In this document: in pieces, positions 23,403 to 29,780 of the stretch
Numbering within the stretch: position 1 is the stretch's first letter
Layout of the letters: every line of letters begins with the position of its first letter
NCBI GenBank assembly: GCA_002327925.1
Contig: DCVA01000049.1
Location: forward strand, 1 to 29,784
Origin: Anaerolineales bacterium UBA2200
Lineage (GTDB): Bacteria > Chloroflexota > Anaerolineae > UBA2200
Direction: 5' to 3'
Length of the DNA stretch: 29,784 nt
Notes under the pieces: generated by a model
The model's database searches: none
What the model saw: the letters and a program-made list of their open reading frames with translations, nothing else
Told to the model about the DNA's origin: nothing
Translations under genes and position numbers: made by a program

Positions 23403-23427
23403 TCCACCCATTCCTGGGAGGACTTTT
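23403..23427 (+). terminator. Weak intrinsic terminator after the 141-residue gene
   Basis: TCC-A-CCCA and TGGG-A-GGA form a seven-pair stem with one A-A mismatch and a four-base loop, followed by CTTTT. Weak but correctly placed five bases after the stop. Confidence 0.4.
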
Positions 23428-23477
23428 CGCCGGTCGAACTCGGAGTTCTACTGCCGGGATCAAAGGCGACCAGGAAT

Positions 23478-23506
23478 TTGACTTGCTTGCGGTTGTGCGT
23501 TATCGT
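23478..23506 (+). promoter_or_regulatory. Sigma-70 promoter of the 70-residue gene
   Basis: TTGACT (23478-23483), 17-base spacer, TATCGT (23501-23506), about 40 bases before the ATG. Confidence 0.55.
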
Positions 23507-23546
23507 ACTCGCCGTAGTGTAGTACATCACGAACAGGAGGGCAACG

Positions 23547-23759
23547 ATGGCGTTCTCAATCAACTCCAAACTAGGCGAGCTAATCGCCAACGAAGCGACG
23601 AAGGCAATCCTCGAGAAGCATCTGCCAGGGATGTCCAATCATCCTCAGCTGGCGATGGCCAAGGGCATGTCGCTCAAGATGATCGCGGCCTTTCCGCAGG
23701 CCGGGCTGACTCCAGACAAGCTCAAGGCAATCGACGAGGAACTGCAGAAGGTCCTGTAG
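23547..23759 (+). CDS. Small conserved-looking helical protein (70 residues)
   Basis: A complete transcription unit: promoter, AGGAGGG Shine-Dalgarno six bases before ATG, and a strong terminator after the stop. The sequence reads as three helices: SKLGELIANEATKAILEKHLPG, then NHPQLAMAKGMSLKMIAAF with a Pro-Gln-Ala-Gly turn, then TPDKLKAIDEELQKVL. Similar short domains (HLPG...HPQ..MAKGMSL...LT..KL..ID..L) occur, as I recall, alone or at the ends of hydrolases in several bacterial phyla, with no known function. Probably a protein-interaction module. The compact gene with its own signals suggests high or regulated expression. Confidence 0.75.
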   Translation: MAFSINSKLGELIANEATKAILEKHLPGMSNHPQLAMAKGMSLKMIAAFPQAGLTPDKLKAIDEELQKVL

Positions 23760-23773
23760 GCACTCGAGCAATG

Positions 23774-23810
23774 AAAAGACCTCCGGGGGACCAAACTCCG
23801 GAGGTCTTTT
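23774..23810. terminator. Strong bidirectional intrinsic terminator
   Basis: AAAAGACCTCCGG (23774-23786) and CCGGAGGTCTTTT (23798-23810) form a perfect 13-pair stem with an 11-base loop, ending in T4 on both strands. It terminates the 70-residue gene on the plus strand and the 118-residue gene (and its operon) on the minus strand. Confidence 0.9.
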
Positions 23811-23844
23811 GCTGTCCGAACTCTGCCAGTGTCTCGCAAGCCGC

Positions 23845-24201
23845 CTATGGCGACCAGTAGTTCTTGGTAATGATCGGTATCTTTACCCGTGGCGCCAACC
23901 CGGGCACGGGTGTCAGTGTTTTGGTGGGCGTTGCAGTACGTGTGGGTGTTGCGCCCACTGTGGGTTGTGCTCCCAGGCCCGACCAGTAGCCCGCCTTCAG
24001 CCTGTAGCCGGCACTGCTGGCTTCGCCCACTATCGACTGGCCCATCGTGCTGTTCAGCCGATAGCCGGCAGAACTGATCGCCCCGCCGCCGCTGGCGAGT
24101 ACCCACCTCTGCAGAATCTCCGGAGCCTCAAGTGCAACCGCCACGCCGCCCAGGAGCAGAAGGCCGAGCACGGCCAGCAGGAGCCTCATTCTGTTGCGCA
24201 T
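23845..24201 (-). CDS. Small exported protein with GYRL repeats, Thr-Pro linker and IPIITKNY end
   Basis: 118 residues. Signal peptide at residues 1-24 (MRNRMRLLLAVLG, leucine/glycine core). The mature part begins with LQRWVLASGGGAISSAGYRL and repeats SSAGYRL (MGQSIVGEASSAGYRLKAGYWSG), a pattern seen in many Chloroflexota secreted proteins. A short Thr-Pro linker (TPTRTATPTKTLTPVPG) follows and the protein ends IPIITKNYWSP, similar to the YLPL-V-x-NY ends of other exported proteins of this phylum. AAGGAGG precedes the ATG by six bases. It is 51 bases downstream of the lipoprotein gene and ends before the bidirectional terminator, so it is the last gene of the ECF sigma-led run. Confidence 0.7.
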   Translation of the reverse strand: MRNRMRLLLAVLGLLLLGGVAVALEAPEILQRWVLASGGGAISSAGYRLNSTMGQSIVGEASSAGYRLKAGYWSGLGAQPTVGATPTRTATPTKTLTPVPGLAPRVKIPIITKNYWSP

Positions 24202-24252
24202 GACCTTCCTCCTTTCTCAGTTGGGCAGAGAGAACGTGTCTCCCTGCGCCCG

Positions 24253-25248
24253 CTAGTCATGCTCCAGCTCCAGGCGGACGCCGCCGATCTGCACATAGTT
24301 GGTGTCATCGGCAAAAGACAGGTACATGAACATCCCGAGCCCACCCTCACTCGCGCTCAGCACGTTGTTGCTAGTCAGGTCCAGCGTGTAGGACGTTGCT
24401 GTATTGCCGGTCCGGTCCACCGTGTCGCCAATGATCAGCGCATTCGAATCCGCATCCGTATGCTTGTAAAGGTACGTTGAGGTGACAAAACCCTTGCTGC
24501 CATCCAGGCATTTGTAGTAGACAGTGAGCTTGGTCAGCTTCACGGGTTGCCCGTAGAGCTGGCTGGGAATGGTGACCGGGAAATAGACCGTCTTCTGGCC
24601 TGTTGCTGCCCCTCGCCAGATCCGTGCCCCACCGTTTGCCTGCAGATCCCAGCGGGTCGTGTCAGTGGCCAGGTTCTTCATCAGACTGTTGCCGCTGATC
24701 CAGATGTAGGACAGTGACGCACTCCCGATGGGCCCGTATGTGTAGATAGCGGGGCCATTCGCAGCATAAGCGGTCAGAGCTGCCCCCGAGCCGATGTTCG
24801 AGATGGTCAGCGTGGAGCTGTAGGTGCCGGTAGTGCCGGTACCCTTGACCACCGAACCAGGCGCCAGGCTTAATGCGTAGGGTGCGCCCTGCAGAGGCTG
24901 GCGATCGCCCATGGTCTGCCCCTGAACGACAACCTCCAGCCAGAGAGGCTTGTGAAAGTCAGCCGGATCCAGCGGGGTCACGCTGCCCAGGGCAACGTTA
25001 AACAGTCCACCATTGACCGGCACGTTATTCTGTGTCTCCTCCCACATGTTCGTGCCGCCAGAAGCTGCGTTCCACATACGAAACGTCATGTTACGGTTCC
25101 CGGAGATCGGGTTGCCCCCCACATCCGTCAGATACCCCTGGTAGCTGATCCTCAGGTTCAGCACAGCCCCATCACAACCAGTGCTCAGCGCGAGCAGAAA
25201 CAGCGCCAGCAGCAAGCCAACGACGGTCCATAGGCTTCGGTTCCTCAT
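24253..25248 (-). CDS. Exported lipoprotein-like protein with an ISYQGYLTD domain
   Basis: 331 residues. An N-terminal signal (MRNRSLWTVVGLLLALFLLALS) ends at STGC with Cys25 as the probable lipidation site (the -3 residue is Ser, so the lipobox is imperfect). The mature N-terminus, ISYQGYLTDVGGNPISGNRNMTFRMW with WEETQNNVPVNGGLFNVALGSVTPL, is a common opening of secreted proteins in Chloroflexota and some other phyla. Residues ~125-200 are Gly/Thr/Ser-rich and beta-like. The last ~130 residues (RWDLQANGGARIWRG, KTVYFPV, YVQIGGVRLELEHD) form a beta-sandwich-like region. No catalytic motif is visible; a surface-displayed binding role is likely but unproven. AAGGAGAG precedes the ATG. It is 142 bases after the anti-sigma-like gene on the same strand. 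Confidence 0.7.
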   Translation of the reverse strand: MRNRSLWTVVGLLLALFLLALSTGCDGAVLNLRISYQGYLTDVGGNPISGNRNMTFRMWNAASGGTNMWEETQNNVPVNGGLFNVALGSVTPLDPADFHKPLWLEVVVQGQTMGDRQPLQGAPYALSLAPGSVVKGTGTTGTYSSTLTISNIGSGAALTAYAANGPAIYTYGPIGSASLSYIWISGNSLMKNLATDTTRWDLQANGGARIWRGAATGQKTVYFPVTIPSQLYGQPVKLTKLTVYYKCLDGSKGFVTSTYLYKHTDADSNALIIGDTVDRTGNTATSYTLDLTSNNVLSASEGGLGMFMYLSFADDTNYVQIGGVRLELEHD

Positions 25249-25390
25249 CTCGACCTCTCCTTTTCTCCTCTGGGTGCCTCAATCCTGGGCATAGTCCTGG
25301 TAGCGAATACCGGTCGCGGGAATGATGACCTGACGTTTGGCCTGCCCGGTGCCTCCTTTCTCGTGTACGTCCCCGGTTGAGTTGGTCCGG

Positions 25391-27436
25391 CTAGCGCGAG
25401 AGCAGCGTGTGCGTGGCCGTTGGCGTCGGCGCTCCCGTAGGCGTGGGAATCGTTGTCGCGGTTGCAGTCCAGCTCGGACCAGGTGTCGGCGTCGCCGTAG
25501 GAATGGCAGTATTTGTTGCTGTAATCGCGGCTGTGGGCTGCGCGCCGATATTTGTACGCTGTTCAACGGCGCTGAATCCCTGATCGCAGGTCATGGTGAC
25601 CCTGTTCGTCACTACGGTGCCCTGGCAAGTACTGAAGGTGCTCAGATCAAGGGATACACATCGCTCGCTGTAAGGGGCAAGAGAACTCCACCGCCAGACC
25701 ACCCCGGAGGGGTTGTCAGGCACTTGATACACACAATCACGTGGCGTCCATGTGGCCTCAAGCACAAGGTTGGTAAGCGGCTGATCACCCAGGTTTCTTA
25801 GACAGAGCCCATAGTGTATGGCATTCCCAGCCGGCACTGGGTCTGGTTGATCCCACAAAGTCAGCAAGAACGCTGCCGAGGGCGTGGGCGAGGTAGTCGG
25901 TGTCGGAGTCGGCGGGCGGTCGATGGAGGTGACCTCAGAGTCCCTCGCACTTCCCTGATCAGCGCTAAGTATGGCCTCCACTGACACCTGAGCTCCGGCA
26001 CAGATGACAGAGGTATTGAGCGAGAAGCGCACGCAGGACCGTGAGCCGGCGTTCACCGTTCCCATGACAAAGCTGATCCCGGGCGGATTGTCGGGCGGGA
26101 GGTAGGCGCACTGTGCAGGCGTCCAACTCACGAACACCGAAGCATTCGTCAGGGGTGCATCGGCCTCGTTGATAACGCAGGCAGTGTAGTGGATACGATA
26201 GGAGGCAGGCACAGGGTCGGGACTGTCGTCCAGGGACAGGCGAAAGAGTACCGGCGTCTGGCTTGGCGTCGCCGATGCCCCGCCTGAGGGCGAGGTCGGC
26301 GCCTCCGCAGGCATGGTCTGCGCCGGAGCCGGTGTGTGCGTTCCGAGCGGCTCAGTACGAGCGGGTCCTGTGGGGCTCCTTCCGGCGGAGGGAGAGGGCG
26401 TACCGGCAGGGGGTGTCCTGGTGAAAAGCGGCGTTCGACTTTCGGCGGAGGTTGTCTCATCGGGTCCTATGGTCATGGTAGAACCAGGAGCCGCCAAACT
26501 GGCGCTTGCCGCTGGAAGGGTTGGCGGCAAAGTAGCCGTCGGAGGTGGTGACACGCTTCGACCTGCCGAACCGCCCGGCGCAACCGTCGGCGTTCGGGTG
26601 GGCAGTTGGGCCAGCATCACAGTCGGCGTCGGCGAAACGACCACCAAATGCGAAAGCGCCTCGCGGGCCGCGAGGCCCGTTTGTTGCGCAACCACTGCGC
26701 CCGCATTCAGTGCAGGCTGTGCATCCAGGGCAGCGTCGACACAAGCGAGGTTGAGAGTCTCCTCTTGCTGAGAGGTAGTATCAATCACCCGCTGTAGCAG
26801 CTCCGCAGCCAGGGACGTCTCGCTTCCGTCGGCCGCCGAAGAGGCAGCCGTGACGGCTGCCTCCAGTTGCCTTGCCAGGCGGTCCACCACGGACTGATCA
26901 ACGGCCATCCCGGCCTCGCTCAAACGCAGCATCTCATCAGTACGCTCCCGGGCGTAGCGCAGATAGAGCTCGGCCCGGCGCACGTCGCTCGGGGCCAGCA
27001 TGAGGCGCGCATCTTCGACCGCCAGCTTGACAGGATAGAGAGTCGACCCAGGAAGGCTGCCGGCGGCGGCGTTGGCCACTCCGCTTCCTGCACCCAACAG
27101 GAGAGCAACAACCAGTGAAACCACCAGGACTGGACGCCCCAGACGCGGCCACACTCCCCAACCCGCCCGCCTCTGTTGGCTGTTCCATCGCTCACGCTGC
27201 AGTGCGGCAGCGCTCAGAAAACGCCCACGATTGACCGCCACGGCGCGCGGTGCGGGAAGCACTTCTTGGCGTAAGCCTGCCACAGTCATGGCGGTCTCGA
27301 GCAGGGATTGCAGCTCCTCGCGCTGGGCTGCAGGCACGGCTGCCAGATCCGGCCGCCGAAGGTACTCACGGACCGTACCCCCGGAGCGCAGACAAAGCAG
27401 GCCTTGCTTGAGGAGAGTACGCATGTCGACGTTCAT
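25391..27436 (-). CDS. DUF5667 membrane protein, probable anti-sigma factor, with two cysteine-patterned extracellular domains
   Basis: 681 residues. Cytoplasmic N-terminus (1-~100, LLKQGLLCLRSGGTVREYLRR), one membrane helix (~102-123), then a DUF5667 region beginning SLPGSTLYPVKLAVEDARL and helical to ~240. A Thr-Pro-rich linker (~267-396) leads to domain A (~397-506), a short Thr-Pro linker, domain B (~521-631) and a Thr-Pro tail. Domains A and B share PDPVPA, IHY, PLTN, WTP, PDNP and DQG and four cysteines with identical spacing (23, 25 and 11 residues apart). DUF5667 proteins often follow ECF sigma genes and are thought to hold the sigma at the membrane; here the ATG overlaps the sigma gene stop (TGATG). 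This is inferred to be a membrane anti-sigma factor that senses something outside. A GTG at 27439 is an alternative start. Confidence 0.75.
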   Translation of the reverse strand: MNVDMRTLLKQGLLCLRSGGTVREYLRRPDLAAVPAAQREELQSLLETAMTVAGLRQEVLPAPRAVAVNRGRFLSAAALQRERWNSQQRRAGWGVWPRLGRPVLVVSLVVALLLGAGSGVANAAAGSLPGSTLYPVKLAVEDARLMLAPSDVRRAELYLRYARERTDEMLRLSEAGMAVDQSVVDRLARQLEAAVTAASSAADGSETSLAAELLQRVIDTTSQQEETLNLACVDAALDAQPALNAGAVVAQQTGLAAREALSHLVVVSPTPTVMLAQLPTRTPTVAPGGSAGRSVSPPPTATLPPTLPAASASLAAPGSTMTIGPDETTSAESRTPLFTRTPPAGTPSPSAGRSPTGPARTEPLGTHTPAPAQTMPAEAPTSPSGGASATPSQTPVLFRLSLDDSPDPVPASYRIHYTACVINEADAPLTNASVFVSWTPAQCAYLPPDNPPGISFVMGTVNAGSRSCVRFSLNTSVICAGAQVSVEAILSADQGSARDSEVTSIDRPPTPTPTTSPTPSAAFLLTLWDQPDPVPAGNAIHYGLCLRNLGDQPLTNLVLEATWTPRDCVYQVPDNPSGVVWRWSSLAPYSERCVSLDLSTFSTCQGTVVTNRVTMTCDQGFSAVEQRTNIGAQPTAAITATNTAIPTATPTPGPSWTATATTIPTPTGAPTPTATHTLLSR

Positions 27437-28170
27437 CACCAGGCCTCGGTCACCACAGGGCGGCGATTGGGCGCAATGCTGCCGGTCTCGCTGCCGCTGC
27501 CCCAGTGCAGTACCCTCGACAGCAGTCCGGGGCTTTTCCAGAGTCTGGACAGCAAGGCCTCCTCGGACGGCAGCTCGAGCGCTGATCGAGTCGTCCGCAG
27601 ACCCTGGCCGCTCGCTTCCGGTCCTCCGTCGTCGTGGTCGGTAGCGGGACGCAGAGCGGAGCGGAGCGCCGTGAGAGCGCGATGCTGCAGCGCATCGATG
27701 GCACCCTCGGACTTGTCCAGGATTGCCGCAACCTCCGAACTATCCAAACCCTCCACGAACTTGAGCACGATCACCTGCTGCTGCGTGGGCGTAAGCTCCA
27801 TCACAGCGCGGCGCACCTTCTCCAGCTTCAGACTCTGCTCGACCATGTGCGCCAGGTCCGGCTCATACCCTTCCAGCCACTCGGCAAGCTCAACTTCCTG
27901 GGCTGCACCGCGACGGAAGGTATCGACGACCAGATTGTGTGCTACCCGATACAGCCAGGCCACAAGATTGGTGCGTGGAGAGTTGCCTCCCCGCAGTGAG
28001 TCGAGAAGGCGCATAAACACGTTAGCCGTCACGTCCTCCGCGACCTCCACCTGGCCCACAAAGCGAAACACGTAGCGATAGATACGCTCATAGTTCTCAT
28101 CGTAAACTTGGGCCAGAGCAGCCTGGTCATATTGACGAATGCGGTCGAGCAACGCGGCGTCGTCAGCCAA
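27436..28170 (-). CDS. ECF-type RNA polymerase sigma factor
   Basis: 244 residues. Region 2 spans ~13-87 (QYDQAALAQVYDENYERIYRYVFR, EDVTANVFMRLLDSL, WLYRVAHNLVVDTFRR) and region 4 spans ~118-173 (LEKVRRAVMELTPTQQQVIVLKFVEGLDSSEVAAILDKSEGAIDALQHRALTALR in order, helix-turn-helix included). Region 3 and region 1 are absent, as in extracytoplasmic-function sigma factors. A tail of about 70 residues after region 4 is unusually long and without motif. The start is TTG at 28170: an in-frame stop lies just upstream and GAGGA is seven bases before. The gene overlaps the downstream anti-sigma-like gene by one base (TGATG). A promoter of housekeeping type lies at 28249-28277. Confidence 0.88.
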   Translation of the reverse strand: MADDAALLDRIRQYDQAALAQVYDENYERIYRYVFRFVGQVEVAEDVTANVFMRLLDSLRGGNSPRTNLVAWLYRVAHNLVVDTFRRGAAQEVELAEWLEGYEPDLAHMVEQSLKLEKVRRAVMELTPTQQQVIVLKFVEGLDSSEVAAILDKSEGAIDALQHRALTALRSALRPATDHDDGGPEASGQGLRTTRSALELPSEEALLSRLWKSPGLLSRVLHWGSGSETGSIAPNRRPVVTEAW

Positions 28171-28248
28171 ACAGCTTCCTCATCTCGTCACTCATTGGAC
28201 GTTGGAGCTAACTGAAGCATACGCGGGACGGCCACAGAAGACCGGCTA

Positions 28249-28277
28249 ATGGTAGCCCAGGACAAGGGGCTTGTCAA
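28249..28277 (-). promoter_or_regulatory. Sigma-70 promoter of the ECF sigma operon
   Basis: Minus strand TTGACA (28272-28277), 17-base spacer, TACCAT (28249-28254). The -35 box begins within the T-run of the rpoD terminator, so the two signals share bases. Confidence 0.6.
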
Positions 28278-28281
28278 AACA

Positions 28282-28313
28282 ACCTCCCGCGGGGCGTACG
28301 CGCTGCGGGAGGT
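28282..28313 (-). terminator. Intrinsic terminator of rpoD
   Basis: ACCTCCCGC (28282-28290) and GCGGGAGGT (28305-28313) form a nine-pair GC-rich stem with a 14-base loop. On the minus strand it is followed by TGTTTT. It lies about 40 bases after the rpoD stop. Confidence 0.8.
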
Positions 28314-28352
28314 CACTCTTCCGATTCGAAGCGCAAGCGGCGCAGCAAGGGG

Positions 28353-29552
28353 TTATTTCATATAGTCCCGCAGCTGACGGCTGCGGCTGGGGTGGCGAAG
28401 GCGATTCAGCGCCTCACGTTCAATCTGGCGGATGCGCTCTCGAGTGAGGCCGAACTTTTCGCCGACCTCCTTCAGCGTGTAGGAGCGCCCATCCTGCAGG
28501 CCAAAGCGCAGGCGCAGAATGCGCGCTTCGCGGGGGCTGAGGGTGGCCAGCACCTCGTCCATTTTCTGCGAGAGCAGGTTCTGGGTCACTGTGTCGGTAG
28601 GGGTCGGACTGTCCTCGTCCTCGATGAACTCGCCCAGCTCGCTGTCCTCTTCCTCACCCACCGGTTTTTCCAGCGAAAGAGGGCGCCGCGAGACCTTGAG
28701 CAGCCAACGCACCTTGGAGGGATCGACGCCGAGTCGTCCGGCGATCTCGGCCGGCGTGGGTTTCTGGCCTCCATCCTGCTCGAGCTGCTGGGCAGTGCGA
28801 TATACCTTGCGGATACGGTCCCCAACGTGAGAGGGCAGGCGAATGATTCGGCCCTGCTCCGCCAGGGCGCGCGTGATACTCTGGCGAATCCACCAGGTGG
28901 CGTAGGTACTGAATTTGCAGCCCCGGCGGTAGTCGAACTTTTCCACGGCCTTCATCAGGCCCAGGTTCCCTTCCTGGATGAGGTCAAGGAACGGCACGCC
29001 CTGCCCCATATAGCGCTTGGCGATGCTCACGACCAGACGGGTGTTCGCCTTGATCAGGTGCGCCCGGGCCGCGCTGCCGACGTCGCATTCGCGGAGGTAC
29101 CTTTCTCTCAGGACTGGGTTCTGCCCCTCACGCTCCAGTCTGCGGTGTGCGGCCTTGCCCCGCTCAAGTTGCTTGGCCAGACGAATCTCCTCCTCAGCCT
29201 TAAGAAGGGGGACACTGGCCATTTCCTTGAGGTAGAGACTGATGGTATCATCGCTGGATATCCCGCTAAGGTCGAAGATCTCCTCCTCCGGTTCTGCCTC
29301 CAGCTCGCTCGCGTCGGGTTCCTTGGGTTCGGACTTGTCTTCCTCTTCCTCAGCTTCTTCCGAAATGATCTCGATGCCCTCGTTGTACAGGTAGGTCAAG
29401 AGATCCTCAAGCTGAGGGAGGTTCTTCTCTGCTTCGGGGAAGTACTCAAGCACGTCCTCGACAGTCAGGTATCCCTGCTCTTCGGCCTTCTCGATCAGCT
29501 CACGCGCCGGATCGGTTGTCTTGACCTTGTCCTTCAGCTCAGCCTCAGTCAT
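28353..29552 (-). CDS. rpoD: Primary RNA polymerase sigma factor RpoD/SigA
   Basis: The housekeeping sigma factor. From ATG 29552 it has 399 residues: region 1.1 (~15-65, AEEQGYLTVEDVLEYFPE), an acidic linker (~66-92), region 1.2 (SDDTISLYLKEM, 100-111), region 2 (~167-240, ANTRLVVSIAKRYMGQGVPF, DLIQEGNLGLMKAVEKFDY, FSTYATWWIRQSITRAL), region 3 (~241-300) and region 4 (~338-398, SPREARILRLRFGL, the helix-turn-helix KEVGEKFGLTRERIRQIERE). It recognises TTGACA/TATAAT, matching the promoters seen here. AAAGGTGAG precedes the ATG. The frame is open further upstream, and GTG 29645 has a stronger Shine-Dalgarno (29651-29664), so a 430-residue form or an in-frame leader is possible. Promoter at 29677-29705 and terminator at 28282-28313 make it monocistronic. 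Confidence 0.96.
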   Translation of the reverse strand: MTEAELKDKVKTTDPARELIEKAEEQGYLTVEDVLEYFPEAEKNLPQLEDLLTYLYNEGIEIISEEAEEEEDKSEPKEPDASELEAEPEEEIFDLSGISSDDTISLYLKEMASVPLLKAEEEIRLAKQLERGKAAHRRLEREGQNPVLRERYLRECDVGSAARAHLIKANTRLVVSIAKRYMGQGVPFLDLIQEGNLGLMKAVEKFDYRRGCKFSTYATWWIRQSITRALAEQGRIIRLPSHVGDRIRKVYRTAQQLEQDGGQKPTPAEIAGRLGVDPSKVRWLLKVSRRPLSLEKPVGEEEDSELGEFIEDEDSPTPTDTVTQNLLSQKMDEVLATLSPREARILRLRFGLQDGRSYTLKEVGEKFGLTRERIRQIEREALNRLRHPSRSRQLRDYMK

Positions 29553-29572
29553 TATCTCACCTTTGGTGGTGC

Positions 29573-29599
29573 AAAAGGGGACACCTAACAGGTGTCCCC
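29573..29599 (-). promoter_or_regulatory. Terminator-like hairpin in the rpoD leader
   Basis: GGGGACACCT (29577-29586) and AGGTGTCCCC (29590-29599) form a perfect ten-pair stem with a three-base loop. In the rpoD transcript the stem is followed by UUUUGC (29573-29576 region), 24 bases before ATG 29552. The shape is that of an intrinsic terminator and suggests attenuation. Confidence 0.75.
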
Positions 29600-29676
29600 C
29601 TCGCTGGATTTCGGATTGTGCACTCCTGGAGTCTGGGATCACCACTATGATCCTCCCTCCCTCCAAGCTCACGACC

Positions 29677-29705
29677 ATTATAGCACTTTTCCTTCCCTAT
29701 GTCAA
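29677..29705 (-). promoter_or_regulatory. Consensus sigma-70 promoter of rpoD
   Basis: Minus strand TTGACA (29700-29705), exactly 17 bases, TATAAT (29677-29682) followed by GG. Both boxes match the consensus in every base. Transcription should start near 29670, leaving about 118 bases of leader before ATG 29552. Confidence 0.9.
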
Positions 29706-29712
29706 TGCTTCG

Positions 29713-29731
29713 CATTTTATCACGTAAAATG
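29713..29731. promoter_or_regulatory. Possible operator: 7-bp inverted repeat between divergent genes
   Basis: CATTTTA (29713-29719), TCACG, TAAAATG (29725-29731) is a perfect AT-rich palindrome just upstream of the rpoD -35 box and upstream of a plus-strand TAGAATGG (29736-29743) that resembles local -10 boxes. It could bind a regulator of both directions. Confidence 0.4.
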
Positions 29732-29753
29732 TCACTAGAATGGCGTGGTTCAC

Positions 29754-29766
29754 TCAAATGATAATG
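29754..29766. repeat. Right copy of the 13-bp inverted repeat at the window ends
   Basis: TCAAATGATAATG, exact reverse complement of bases 1-13. It lies between the palindrome at 29713-29731 and the start codon at 29781. Confidence 0.6.
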
Positions 29767-29780
29767 TCACCGAGGGAGCC

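Noticed and set aside
28392..29588. Plus-strand open frame of 398 codons opposite rpoD
   Set aside because: Rpod regions 1.2-4 on the minus strand are unmistakable; the opposite frame has no motif and no ribosome-binding site.
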